From: Mycobacterium aquaticum
GTDB lineage: Bacteria; Actinomycetota; Actinomycetes; Mycobacteriales; Mycobacteriaceae
DNA: 64,000 bases
Direction: 5' to 3'
Assembly: GCF_002086485.1 (NCBI RefSeq)
Contig: NZ_MVHF01000003.1
Coordinates: forward strand, 248,001-312,000
How positions within the stretch are numbered: position 1 is the first letter of the stretch; each line of letters begins with the position of its first letter. Below the pieces are notes generated by a model that saw only the letters and a program-made list of their open reading frames with translations, did no database searches and had not been told where the DNA came from. A program made the position numbers and the translations under genes. This document shows positions 22,975 through 32,087 of the stretch, one piece after another.

Positions 22975-23457
22975 TCAGCTCTTGACGACCTGCGTGCCAC
23001 CGGCGAGTTCGTCATGCTTGCCCTGCTTGGTCGGGCTGCTGCTGATGGTCACCGCAATCACGATGATCGCGACCACGCCGAGGAACCCGCCGATGAACGG
23101 GATGATCGGCAAGAGGGTGAACGCATTTCGGATCGCCGATTGCGCAGCGGTGGGCTTGGCGGCACCGCCGGGCCCGTGGACCGCCAGCCCGAGCAGACGC
23201 TTACCGGGAGTCCAGCCGCTGGTGGTCTCGAACAGCACGAAGTAGACGAAACTCAGTAGGCCAGTGAACAATCCGGTGACCCAGTAGCTCGACAGCGAAT
23301 CCGTCACCACCGACAGGACGATGGAGACGATGCCCACCAGGATCCCGTCGATCACCCGCGCGAAGAACCGCGCGGCCAGACCACCCGGCTGCTGAGCCCC
23401 GTATGGCGGAGGAAATCCTGACTGGCCGTACTGTCCCTGGAAGTCACCCGTCGTCAT
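22975..23457 (-). CDS. RDD-family membrane protein
   Basis: A 160-residue protein with a Gly/Gln/Pro-rich N-terminus (residues 1-25), then the RDD signature region ARFFARVIDGILVG, a second helix, FETTSGWTPGKRLLGLAV, and a final helix near the C-terminus. The role of mycobacterial RDD proteins is unclear. It stands next to a DoxX-like gene on the same strand, 9 bp downstream of it. Confidence 0.85.
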   Translation of the reverse strand: MTTGDFQGQYGQSGFPPPYGAQQPGGLAARFFARVIDGILVGIVSIVLSVVTDSLSSYWVTGLFTGLLSFVYFVLFETTSGWTPGKRLLGLAVHGPGGAAKPTAAQSAIRNAFTLLPIIPFIGGFLGVVAIIVIAVTISSSPTKQGKHDELAGGTQVVKS

Positions 23458-23466
23458 ACAGCCAAA

Positions 23467-24282
23467 CTACCGCCCGCGGCGCTCGTTGAGCTGTGCACGC
23501 ACCCTCTCGCCCAATTCCGCGCCGCGTTCGCGCGCGACGTCGGCCACGGTTGAGGCCCGGTCCCCGGCGGCCTGAGCCAGTTCGGGGGCGCGATCGCGGG
23601 CGACATGGGCCAATTCGGTCGCGCGCTCGCCGGCGGCTTGGGCCAGGTCGGGACCGCGCTCACGGGCCACGTGGGCCAACTCCACGGCACGCTCACGGGC
23701 CGCTTCGGCTAGTTCTCGACCGCGCTCGGCGCCGGTCTGCAAGCCATGGCCGAGCTTCTCGGCGACGTCGCTGTCGACCAACGACTGTCCGGCCGATTCG
23801 CCGAGCGGCCAGGCCGCCGCCACCGTTGCCGATGCGGCCTTCGCGGCCCGCCGTCCGCGCCATGCCAGCGACGGTTTGCCCTCGGTGTCCACCGCCGCGA
23901 TGATCAACCCGCCGATCAGGCTGACGTCGGCAAGGAACGCGCGGCGTTGTTCGGCTTGCCGCTCCGGGTCGGATTCGGACCAGAAGGTGTGGCTGCCGAG
24001 CCCGCCGGGTATCACCGAGAGCGCGAGCAATCCTGAGGCCAGCCGCGGCATTCGGCCGGTGGCCAGCAACAAACCGCCGCCGATCTGGACGGCTGCGTTG
24101 ACCTTGGCCACGGTTTCGGCCTCGGGTATCGACGTGGGCGCGACGGGAGGCGGGAGCTTGCGGACGGCGCCGACAACAGGCCGGGCAGCGTCTGCGGCGG
24201 GTTTAGGGCTCCGCAGCGCATCCACGCCGCGGGCGATGAACGTGGTCGCCAGCATGGGCCGGGCAATTCGTCTGATCAGCAT
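23467..24282 (-). CDS. DoxX-family membrane protein with repetitive Ala/Glu/Arg C-terminus
   Basis: The N-terminal 150 residues match DoxX ([60 protein letters not shown]). From about 175 onward an amphipathic 11-14-residue repeat recurs ([40 protein letters not shown] and so on), as in apolipoprotein-like helices. The tail probably associates with membrane or other helices. The ATG start is at 24282. Confidence 0.85.
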   Translation of the reverse strand: MLIRRIARPMLATTFIARGVDALRSPKPAADAARPVVGAVRKLPPPVAPTSIPEAETVAKVNAAVQIGGGLLLATGRMPRLASGLLALSVIPGGLGSHTFWSESDPERQAEQRRAFLADVSLIGGLIIAAVDTEGKPSLAWRGRRAAKAASATVAAAWPLGESAGQSLVDSDVAEKLGHGLQTGAERGRELAEAARERAVELAHVARERGPDLAQAAGERATELAHVARDRAPELAQAAGDRASTVADVARERGAELGERVRAQLNERRGR

Positions 24283-24405
24283 GCCCTAGGTGTTTCCCCG
24301 GCGGCGCCGCTGCAAACCTGTGGCGGCAAACCGGTTGGGCGCCGACGGCCGCAACCGAGCCCAAGCGCTGACCAGAACCGGCCGTATCGGTGTAGCTTCT
24401 CGGGC

Positions 24406-25803
24406 GTGGCTCTTGTTGCCGGCATCGACTCATCCACCCAATCGTGCAAGATCGTGGTCTGCGACGCTGACAGCGGCGCGGTGGTGCGCTCAGCGTCGAC
24501 CCCGCATCCCGGCGGAACCGAGATTGACCCGCAGCACTGGTGGGCGGCTCTGGAGACGACCATCGCCGCGGTCGGCGGTCTCGACGACGTCGAGGCGTTG
24601 GCCGTGGGTGCCCAGCAGCACGGCATGGTGTGCCTCGACCGGTCCGGGGCGGTGGTGCGAGATGCCTTGCTGTGGAATGACACCCGTTCGGCCGCCAGCG
24701 GGGCCCAGCTGGTCGACGAGCTCGGCGGCCCTGCGGAATGGGCGAACCGCGTCGGCGTGGTGCCCGTCGCCGCGATCACCGCGAGCAAACTGCGGTGGTT
24801 GGTCGACAACGAGCAGGCCCACGCCGATGCCACCGCGGCGGTGTGCCTCCCGCATGATTGGCTGACCTGGCGGTTGAGTGGTTCGACCGACATCGTCGAC
24901 CTGCGCACCGACCGTAGCGATGCGAGCGGCACCGGCTATTTCTCGGCGGAGACCGACAGCTACCGCGAAGACTTGCTCGAGCTGGCGATGCGAGGGCGCA
25001 GGCCCGCGCTGCCCGCTGTGCTCGGCCCGGCGGAGATCGCGGGGACGCTGCCGGGTGGCGCGATCCTCGCGCCCGGCGCCGGTGACAACGCCGCTGCCGC
25101 GCTGGGTCTTGGGGCGGGGCCGGGGGATTGCGTCGTCTCGCTCGGCACGTCGGGCGTGGTCAGCGCCGTCGGCGACGCAGCACCGCATGATCCGGACGGC
25201 ATCGTTGCCGGATTCGCCGATGCCACTGGGCGGCAGTTGCCGCTGGTGTGCACGCTCAACGGCGCGCCCGTGCTGGCCGCCACGGCCGCGATGCTGCGGG
25301 TGGATTACGACGAATTCGACCGCCTGGCTCTTTCCGCGCAGCCAGGAGCCGACGGCTTGACGCTGGTGCCCTATCTGGAAGGCGAACGCTCACCGAACCT
25401 TCCGCAGGCCCGCGGCGCGCTGCATGGTGTGACGGCGCGGAACTTCAACTCCGCCAACCTCGCCCGCGCGGGTGTCGAGGGGCTCTTGGCGTCCATGGCG
25501 TACTGCATCGACAAGATCGTCAGCTACGGCGTCAGCGTCGACCGCATCATCCTGGTCGGCGGAGGAGCCCGTTCGGAGGCGGTACGCCGGATCGCCCCGG
25601 CCATCTGGGGTCGACCGGTGCACGTGCCGCGGCCTGACGAGTACGTCGCGCTCGGCGCCGCCCGGCAGGCGGCCTGGGCGTTGAGCAAGCAGGATGCGCC
25701 GCCGGCGTGGAGTCTCGGCCCCATCACGCCCTACACGGCGACGCCCACTCCGGAGGTCTTCGAGCAGTACCTGACGGCGCAGCCGTTGACGCTCGGTCAG
25801 TGA
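24406..25803 (+). CDS. xylB: Xylulokinase
   Basis: A 465-residue FGGY kinase. The N-terminal [10 protein letters not shown] holds the first catalytic Asp (Asp8). [10 protein letters not shown] and LWNDTRS are substrate-binding regions typical of XylB, and [11 protein letters not shown] holds the general base Asp227. [20 protein letters not shown] is the FGGY C-terminal signature. It converts D-xylulose to xylulose 5-phosphate. The following MBL gene overlaps its stop. Related polyols feed this step, which fits the neighbouring polyol genes. Confidence 0.9.
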   Translation: MALVAGIDSSTQSCKIVVCDADSGAVVRSASTPHPGGTEIDPQHWWAALETTIAAVGGLDDVEALAVGAQQHGMVCLDRSGAVVRDALLWNDTRSAASGAQLVDELGGPAEWANRVGVVPVAAITASKLRWLVDNEQAHADATAAVCLPHDWLTWRLSGSTDIVDLRTDRSDASGTGYFSAETDSYREDLLELAMRGRRPALPAVLGPAEIAGTLPGGAILAPGAGDNAAAALGLGAGPGDCVVSLGTSGVVSAVGDAAPHDPDGIVAGFADATGRQLPLVCTLNGAPVLAATAAMLRVDYDEFDRLALSAQPGADGLTLVPYLEGERSPNLPQARGALHGVTARNFNSANLARAGVEGLLASMAYCIDKIVSYGVSVDRIILVGGGARSEAVRRIAPAIWGRPVHVPRPDEYVALGAARQAAWALSKQDAPPAWSLGPITPYTATPTPEVFEQYLTAQPLTLGQ

Positions 25804-26504
25804 ACTTCGACTGGGAGCCGTTGACGCAAGGCGTGTGGCGGGCCCGGTTGCCGTTCCTCGATGTGACGGTCGGTTTGGTCGCGGGGGACAGCGATGTGCT
25901 GCTGGTCGATTGCGGGACCACCCTGGCCGAGGCCAGAGCGCTCGACGCCGACGTTCATGTCCTGACCGGCCGGCCCGTCGGCCAGATTGTGCTGACCCAC
26001 AATCACTTCGATCATGTGCTCGGTAGTGCGCACTTCACCGCGGCGCAGATCCATTGCGCACCGGAGGTGGCCGAGACGCTGTCGCACGGCACCGCCCACC
26101 TGCGCGCCGACGCCGTCGCGTACGGCGCCGACCCGGTCGAGGTGGACGAGACCATCCTGGCGTTGCGCCCGCCTCGACCCGGGACTTGTCCGGCGACAAT
26201 CGATCTCGGCGGCCGCACGGTGACGGTGAGCCATCCCGGGCGCGGGCACACCGACCACGACCTCATCGTCGTGGTCTCCGGTCGACGCACAGTCGTGTTC
26301 TGCGGTGATCTCGTCGAGGAGTCCGGTGATCCGGCGATCGACGAGCACTCCGACGTCACGGCGTGGCCGTCGACCTTGGACGTGCTGCTCGACGCCGCCG
26401 GCCCCGACGGGCTTCTCGTGCCGGGACACGGTGCCGTGGTCGACGCGGATTTCGTTCGGCGGCAACAGCAGTGGCTGGTCGCCTGGCGCGCCGCCAGGCA
26501 GTAG
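25800..26504 (+). CDS. Metallo-beta-lactamase-fold hydrolase
   Basis: A 234-residue protein. The metal motif is present: [11 protein letters not shown] (HxHxDH-like with Asn before His), His in [11 protein letters not shown], Asp in [10 protein letters not shown] and the last His in VPGHGAVV. It lacks the long C-terminal domains of RNase-type relatives. The GTG start overlaps the xylB stop (GTGA), so the two are co-translated. The substrate is unknown; a thioester or lactone would suit the family. Confidence 0.85.
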   Translation: MNFDWEPLTQGVWRARLPFLDVTVGLVAGDSDVLLVDCGTTLAEARALDADVHVLTGRPVGQIVLTHNHFDHVLGSAHFTAAQIHCAPEVAETLSHGTAHLRADAVAYGADPVEVDETILALRPPRPGTCPATIDLGGRTVTVSHPGRGHTDHDLIVVVSGRRTVVFCGDLVEESGDPAIDEHSDVTAWPSTLDVLLDAAGPDGLLVPGHGAVVDADFVRRQQQWLVAWRAARQ

Positions 26505-26506
26505 CC

Positions 26507-27418
26507 CTATTCGGACATCCGAGGCCAGTGCCGCAATGACGTGGGCCGTGTGTCGGCGGGACGCAGTCGGTCGAGCACGAGCCGAAGCGGAGGCCATCCG
26601 GAGCGTCCGCGCCGGGTCACCACATAGGTGGTCATGATCACCTCCGGGGAGCGCAGCGCCAACACCTTCAGCCCGTCGCGCGGCGCACGGTCCACGGGCA
26701 ACAGGCCGATTCCGTAGCCGGCCAGGACCAGATCCTCGACAAGGTCGAGGGTGTCGATCTGGTGCGCGATCCTCGGCCTGAACCCGGACAGGGCGGCGAG
26801 CGTGCGGACGGCGTCTTCGTCGGCGGTGTTGCGGGAGTTGACGATCCACGTGCGGTCGGCATAGTCGACGAGATCCACCGAGTCGGATGCGTCGGCAGGC
26901 ACCACCAGACCCCATCGGGTCGACCACAGCGGCCACGATTCCAGCACGGGATCGGGGGAGGCAGGCGCCAGGTTGTAGTCGTAGGTCAGGGCCATGTCGA
27001 GTTCGTTGTCCACGAGCCTGCGAAAGGCCTCGATGGGCTCGTACTCGCTGATGATCGCCTCGACGCGCGGATGCGTGTGGGCGATGTCGGCCAGAACCGG
27101 CAGCAGAGAGACGCGAATCGCAGTGGCGAACCCGCCGATGCGGATGGTGCCGGCCGGTTCGGCATCCGGGTCGAGGTCCAGCCGCGCGCTGTCGACCGCG
27201 GCGAGGATCGTGACCGCGTGCTCGGCGAGCCGCAGACCCGCGGGCGTCAGGCGCACGTTGCGCCCGTCGGGCTCGATCAACTGCGCGCCGGTGTCCTTGG
27301 CCAGCGCGGCGATCTGCTGCGACACCGTCGAGGTGGTCAGATGGTGAACCTCGGCGACCGCTCGCATCGAGCCCAGCCGCGACAGGGCGAGCAGCAACTG
27401 CAATCGGCGGGTGTCCAC
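26507..27418 (-). CDS. LysR-family transcriptional regulator
   Basis: A 303-residue regulator. The N-terminal winged helix MDTRRLQLLLALSRLGSMRA followed by VAEVHHLTTSTVSQQIAALA is clear, and the effector domain begins near GTIRIGGFATAIRVSLLPVL. The GTG at 27418 is chosen because the family starts directly with this helix. It is divergent from the thioesterase gene at 27504, its likely target, and convergent with the MBL gene. Confidence 0.88.
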   Translation of the reverse strand: MDTRRLQLLLALSRLGSMRAVAEVHHLTTSTVSQQIAALAKDTGAQLIEPDGRNVRLTPAGLRLAEHAVTILAAVDSARLDLDPDAEPAGTIRIGGFATAIRVSLLPVLADIAHTHPRVEAIISEYEPIEAFRRLVDNELDMALTYDYNLAPASPDPVLESWPLWSTRWGLVVPADASDSVDLVDYADRTWIVNSRNTADEDAVRTLAALSGFRPRIAHQIDTLDLVEDLVLAGYGIGLLPVDRAPRDGLKVLALRSPEVIMTTYVVTRRGRSGWPPLRLVLDRLRPADTRPTSLRHWPRMSE

Positions 27419-27503
27419 ACACCGATTGTCCGCATATCGTGAACGATCTGTCCATATTATTGGGCCCAAGCCGGATAGTTAGCTCATATGCGACGATGCG
27501 GTG

Positions 27504-28322
27504 ATGACCGAGCGTGCCACGCATTTCACCCAGACCGATCAGGACCGGTTCATGCCGACTAAATTCGCGCAGAGCCACTGGGGTGAAGACCACCTCAACG
27601 GACCGGCGCTGGTCGGCCTGGCGGCCCACGCGCTCGAGTCGACATACGGACTGCCCGAGTTCCTGCCCGCCCGGCTGACGGTCGACCTGTTCAAAGCGGC
27701 CCGCGGGGTGCCGACCACCACCAAGGTCGCGTTGGTCCGCGACGGCAGGCGAGTGCGCAATTCGGAGTGCGAGCTGGTGCAGGACGGCGTCACGGTGGCG
27801 AAGGCCACGCTCGTGCAGTATCGGAGGTCATCGGCCCCGCGGGGCGAGGAATGGTTCGCGACACCGGAATTCGCGGCGCCGGCCACGCTCGATTCGACCC
27901 AGATGACGCTCATGGGCAGCGACGAAGCCGGTTGGGGCGGAACCATTGCCGATCACCAAAATGCCTCGCGCAAACGGTTCATCAATCGAACCATCACCGT
28001 CGTCGACGGTCGGCCGAACTCCCCGTTCGTCCGGGCCGCGATGGCGGCCGAGGGCACGAGCCTCGTCACCAACCTGGGCACCGCGGGCGTCGGCTACATC
28101 AACGGCGATCTCACCGTGGGTCTGGCCCGGCTACCGCTCGATGACTGGATCGGCGTACAGGCGGACTCGCACTGGGCCGTGGACGGCATCGCGGTGGGCG
28201 CCTCGACGTTGTTCGACAGCGCGGGCGCATTCGGCACCGGCCTCGTCACCGCCGTGAGCAATCCGCAGGCGCAGATCGACTTCGCCAACGACCCGTTCCC
28301 GGAGCGCTCTGCCCCGAGGTGA
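27504..28322 (+). CDS. Thioesterase-family protein (acyl-CoA thioesterase, double hotdog)
   Basis: A 272-residue protein: an N-terminal hotdog part (SHWGEDHLNGPALVGLAAHA, ARLTVDLFKAARGVPTTTKV) and a C-terminal one (INGDLTVGLARLPLDDWIGV). This is the layout of actinobacterial TesB-like acyl-CoA thioesterases. It is divergent from a LysR regulator. The second codon ATG at 27504 is taken rather than a GTG just before it. The in vivo acyl substrate is unknown. Confidence 0.75.
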   Translation: MTERATHFTQTDQDRFMPTKFAQSHWGEDHLNGPALVGLAAHALESTYGLPEFLPARLTVDLFKAARGVPTTTKVALVRDGRRVRNSECELVQDGVTVAKATLVQYRRSSAPRGEEWFATPEFAAPATLDSTQMTLMGSDEAGWGGTIADHQNASRKRFINRTITVVDGRPNSPFVRAAMAAEGTSLVTNLGTAGVGYINGDLTVGLARLPLDDWIGVQADSHWAVDGIAVGASTLFDSAGAFGTGLVTAVSNPQAQIDFANDPFPERSAPR

Positions 28323-28346
28323 GGGCCTCGTCGTAGGGTTGTCGGC

Positions 28347-29828
28347 GTGGAGGTGCTGCTCGGAATCGACATGGGGACCGGAAGCACCAAAGGTGTCCTC
28401 GTCGACACGTCAGGTTCGGTCATTGCCACCGAGACGGTTGCGCACTCCATGGACCTACCGCGACCTGGGTGGGCCGAGGTCGATGCGGAAAACCTGTGGT
28501 GGCGTGAGGTTTGCCTGATCAGCACGGCACTGATGGCCCGCATGCCGAGCGGGGCTGCGCTGGCCGGCATGTGCGTCAGCGGCGTCGGCCCGTGCCTGGT
28601 GTTGTGCGACGACGATCTGCGCCCGCTGCGCCCGGCGATCCTGTACGGCATCGACACCCGCGCTGCCGCGGAGATCGCCGCCTTGACCGCCGAGTTCGGT
28701 GAGGCCGAGATCCTCGAGCGGGCAGGCACCCTGCTGTCCAGCCAGGCGGTCGGGCCCAAGCTGGAATGGGTGCGTCGCCACGAGCCCGAGGTGTTCGAAC
28801 GTGCCACGGGCTGGTTCGGGTCCAACTCGTTCATCGCCGCCAAGCTCACCGGTGAGTACGTTATGGACCACCACACGGCGAGCCAGTGCGACCCGCTCTA
28901 CGCCACCCGCGACTTCACATGGAATCTGCCATGGGCGCAACGCATCTGCGCGCACCTGCCGCTGCCGCGGCTCGTGTGGCCCAGCGAGGTGGTGGGTACC
29001 GTCACCGCGCAGGCTGCGGCGGCCACGGGCGTGCCCGCGGGGACGCCGGTCGTGGCCGGAACGGTGGACGCGTATTCCGAGGCGTTCTCGGTCGGGGTAC
29101 GCCGCCCCGGCGACCAGATGCTGATGTACGGGTCGACGATGTTCCTGGTGCAGGTGATCGCCGAGTACCACAGCGATCCGGCGTTGTGGACGACGGCAGG
29201 CGTCGAACGCAGCACCCTGGCGCTGGCCGCGGGCACCTCGACCGCAGGCAGCCTGATCAACTGGCTGCAAGGCGTCACCGGCGGAGCGTCCTTCGAGGAA
29301 TTGGTGGCCGAAGCCGGTGATGTCCCGCCGGGCAGCGAAGGGCTGTTGGTGCTGCCCTACCTGGCGGGGGAGCGCACGCCGGTATTCGATCCGCAGGCCC
29401 GCGGCGTGGTTGCCGGTTTGACCCTGCGCCACGGCCGTGGGCATCTGTTCCGCGCTGCCTACGAAGGGATTTCGTTCGGGATCCGGCAGATTCTGGAACG
29501 TTTCGACGACGCCCACAGCGGTACCCGCACCGTCGCGGTCGGCGGTGGGCTGCGCAGTCCGATCTGGGTGCAGGCGGTCAGCGACATCACCGGCCGGCCG
29601 CAGTTGATCCCGGAGCAGGGGATCGGCGCCAGTTACGGCGACGCCCTGCTGGCGGCGATCGGGACAGGGTTGGTGCCTGCCGACACCGACTGGGCCAAGA
29701 TCGCCCGCGAGATCAAGCCCGACGCGCGCAACCGCGCGCTCTACGACGATCTGTATTCGACGTGGCGGGAGCTGTACCCGGCGACCAGGGAGCAGGTGCA
29801 CCGGTTGTCCGGTCAGACCACCGGGTGA
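28347..29828 (+). CDS. FGGY-family carbohydrate kinase
   Basis: A 493-residue kinase. GIDMGTGSTKGVLVD has the N-terminal catalytic Asp; PRPGWAEVDAENLWW is typical of the family; AGTVDAYSEAFSVG holds Asp241; VAVGGGLRSPIWVQAVSDIT is the C-terminal signature. It is distinct from the nearby xylB. With the SorC regulator and polyol dehydrogenase it probably phosphorylates the ketose formed from an imported polyol. Start GTG at 28347. Confidence 0.88.
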   Translation: MEVLLGIDMGTGSTKGVLVDTSGSVIATETVAHSMDLPRPGWAEVDAENLWWREVCLISTALMARMPSGAALAGMCVSGVGPCLVLCDDDLRPLRPAILYGIDTRAAAEIAALTAEFGEAEILERAGTLLSSQAVGPKLEWVRRHEPEVFERATGWFGSNSFIAAKLTGEYVMDHHTASQCDPLYATRDFTWNLPWAQRICAHLPLPRLVWPSEVVGTVTAQAAAATGVPAGTPVVAGTVDAYSEAFSVGVRRPGDQMLMYGSTMFLVQVIAEYHSDPALWTTAGVERSTLALAAGTSTAGSLINWLQGVTGGASFEELVAEAGDVPPGSEGLLVLPYLAGERTPVFDPQARGVVAGLTLRHGRGHLFRAAYEGISFGIRQILERFDDAHSGTRTVAVGGGLRSPIWVQAVSDITGRPQLIPEQGIGASYGDALLAAIGTGLVPADTDWAKIAREIKPDARNRALYDDLYSTWRELYPATREQVHRLSGQTTG

Positions 29829-29831
29829 CGG

Positions 29832-30854
29832 CTAGCCCCGTTCGGTTCGTTCGAGGATGGCCGACGCCGTCACCGGGTCGGTCACCAATTGGTTGAAGTA
29901 TCCGCCGCGGGCGCCGGCGATGATCGAGTCGACCTTGTCCCCGCCGACGGCTACCGCAATGGTGACCGGAACATGTTGCAGCACTTCGAGTTCCACCGCA
30001 ATGAGGCGGTCGCTGCCGTCGAACTCCACCGGTTCGCCGTCCCGGTCGTAAAACCGCGAGCACACATCGCCGACCGCGGTGCGCAGTGACGTTGACCCGG
30101 TCGGCACGAACCGGGGGATGTCCGAACGGCTCAGCGGCGGGGCGCCGACGCCCATCAATGCGCATCGGGCCCGCGGCCACAGGTTCAGCACCCGTTGGAT
30201 GCTCGGATCGTTGAGCAACGACGGGTACAGATCGGGCCCTGGCAATGCGGGCGCGAACAGGTAGTTCGGCCTGCCTTTGACGCGGTTGGCCACCAGTCGC
30301 GTGATCTCGTTGGTCTGGTACCACTCTTCGGGCTGATCATTGCCGCCGACGGTGGGGGCGACCAGGACACCGGGGAGGTCGACGAGTTCATACTGGGCGA
30401 CCTCATAGACGGTGCGGCCCGACGACACGAGCAACACGTCACCCGGCAGCAGTCCGGCCGCGGTCAGCGCGCGACCCACTGCGGGCGCCAACGCCGCGCC
30501 CATCACGTCGACGTCGGTGCGGCCGGGACCCGGCTGCGCCAGGGGATGGCACAGGAACACGGTGTTGAGGGCGAGAGCTCGCGTCAATCGGTCCGCGACG
30601 TCGCCGGCGGTCACTTCGGCCGGCGGCACCACCTCGATGCGGACGATCCCGCGCCGCTTGGCTTCTGCGAGCAGCCGGCTGACGGTCGCCCGGCTGGTAC
30701 CGAGCTGGGCTGCGACATCGGCCTGGGTTGCGTCCTCGGTGTAGTACATCTTCGCGGCGGCGTACAGCAGCGAGGCCGGAAAGTGGCCGGATTCGGCGTC
30801 GACCGATGAGCCGTCGACACCGTTCGACGGCGTCGGCTGCGCTGACCTGGGCAT
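29832..30854 (-). CDS. SorC/DeoR-type sugar-binding transcriptional regulator
   Basis: A 340-residue regulator: HTH in TQADVAAQLGTSRATVSRLL, then a SorC sugar-binding domain (LAQPGPGRTDVDVMGAALAP, DVLLVSSGRTVYEVAQYELV, APTVGGNDQPEEWYQTNEIT). SorC proteins usually bind phosphorylated sugars and control adjacent sugar genes. It is divergent from the polyol dehydrogenase/ABC operon and converges on the FGGY kinase. Confidence 0.9.
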   Translation of the reverse strand: MPRSAQPTPSNGVDGSSVDAESGHFPASLLYAAAKMYYTEDATQADVAAQLGTSRATVSRLLAEAKRRGIVRIEVVPPAEVTAGDVADRLTRALALNTVFLCHPLAQPGPGRTDVDVMGAALAPAVGRALTAAGLLPGDVLLVSSGRTVYEVAQYELVDLPGVLVAPTVGGNDQPEEWYQTNEITRLVANRVKGRPNYLFAPALPGPDLYPSLLNDPSIQRVLNLWPRARCALMGVGAPPLSRSDIPRFVPTGSTSLRTAVGDVCSRFYDRDGEPVEFDGSDRLIAVELEVLQHVPVTIAVAVGGDKVDSIIAGARGGYFNQLVTDPVTASAILERTERG

Positions 30855-30869
30855 CTGACGAGTATGACA

Positions 30870-30924
30870 CTGAACATCTGTTCTCGTTCAGATTTCTCTG
30901 CACAATTGTTCTGGACATATGTGC
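30870..30924. promoter_or_regulatory. Divergent control region with SorC-type inverted repeats
   Basis: CTGAAC-n10-GTTCAG (30870-30891) and GCACA-n15-TGTGC (30900-30924) lie between the SorC regulator and the dehydrogenase operon. They are plausible operators for the adjacent regulator. Confidence 0.45.
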
Positions 30925-30971
30925 ATAGGCTGGTTAATGTGACACCAACCACAGTGTGAAAGGTGTCCGTA

Positions 30972-32072
30972 GTGTCCAATCCAGGCTCCGCCCAGATCCC
31001 CGAGAAGATGCAGGCAGTGGTCTGCCATGGCCCGCAGGATTACCGGCTTGAGGAAGTGGCTGTGCCACAACGCGGCCGGGGTGAGGCGCTGATCCGCGTC
31101 GAAGCGGTCGGCATCTGCGCCAGCGATCTGAAGTGCTATCACGGCGCCGCCAAGTTCTGGGGCGACGAGAACCGCCCGGCCTGGGCCGAGACCATGGTCA
31201 TCCCCGGGCACGAATTCGTCGGTCGGGTGGTCGAACTCGACGACGAAGCCGCCCAGCGGTGGGGCATCGCCGTGGGCGACCGGGTGGTGTCGGAACAGAT
31301 CGTGCCGTGCTGGGAGTGCCGGTTCTGTAAGCGCGGCCAGTACCACATGTGCCAGCCTCATGATCTCTACGGCTTCAAGCGCCGCACGCCCGGCGCCATG
31401 GCCAGCTACATGGTCTATCCGGCGGAAGCGTTGGTGCACAAGGTCTCCGGTGACATCCCGCCGGCCCACGCCGCGTTCGCCGAGCCGCTGTCCTGCGCGC
31501 TGCATGCCGTCGAGCGCGCCCAGATCACTTTCGAGGACACCGTCGTGGTGGCCGGGTGCGGACCCATCGGCCTTGGCATGATCGCCGGCGCGAAATCCAA
31601 GAACCCCATGCGGGTCATCGCCCTGGACCTGGCACCGGAGAAGCTCAAGCTCGCCGAGCGCTGCGGCGCCGACCTCACGATCAACATCGCCGAACAGAAT
31701 GCCGAAGAGATCGTCAAGGGCCTCACCGACGGCTACGGCGCCGACGTGTACCTCGAGGGCACCGGCCATACTTCCGCTGTGCCCCAGGGCCTGAACCTGC
31801 TCCGCAAGCTCGGCCGGTACGTCGAATACGGCGTCTTCGGCAGTGACGTGACCGTCGACTGGAGCATCATCAGCGACGACAAGGAGCTCGACGTGCTGGG
31901 CGCCCACCTCGGGCCGTACTGCTGGCCCGCCGCGATCAAGATGATCGAATCCGGCACGTTGCCGATGGACCAGATCTGCACCCACCAGCTGCCCCTCACC
32001 GAATTCCAGCGCGGCCTGGATCTGGTGGCCAGCGGCAAGGAATCCGTCAAAGTCTCCCTGATCCCGGCGTAA
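30972..32072 (+). CDS. Zinc-dependent polyol (alcohol) dehydrogenase
   Basis: A 366-residue medium-chain dehydrogenase. The catalytic zinc region (GICASDLKCYHG, PGHEFVGRV), the structural zinc Cys cluster CWECRFCKRGQYHMC, and the nucleotide site GCGPIGLGMIAG followed by an Asp in VIALDLAPEK (favouring NAD) are present. It probably oxidises a polyol brought in by the ABC importer that follows. The layout resembles the D-threitol/erythritol loci studied in M. smegmatis, but the substrate cannot be read from sequence. The GTG at 30972 with AAAGG eight bases upstream is preferred to one three codons earlier. Confidence 0.88.
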   Translation: MSNPGSAQIPEKMQAVVCHGPQDYRLEEVAVPQRGRGEALIRVEAVGICASDLKCYHGAAKFWGDENRPAWAETMVIPGHEFVGRVVELDDEAAQRWGIAVGDRVVSEQIVPCWECRFCKRGQYHMCQPHDLYGFKRRTPGAMASYMVYPAEALVHKVSGDIPPAHAAFAEPLSCALHAVERAQITFEDTVVVAGCGPIGLGMIAGAKSKNPMRVIALDLAPEKLKLAERCGADLTINIAEQNAEEIVKGLTDGYGADVYLEGTGHTSAVPQGLNLLRKLGRYVEYGVFGSDVTVDWSIISDDKELDVLGAHLGPYCWPAAIKMIESGTLPMDQICTHQLPLTEFQRGLDLVASGKESVKVSLIPA

Positions 32073-32087
32073 ATGGAGCCCGAAGCA

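Noticed and set aside
25797-27629. 610-codon minus-strand frame spanning the MBL and LysR genes
   Set aside because: It covers two genes with clear motifs in other frames and mixes unrelated composition.
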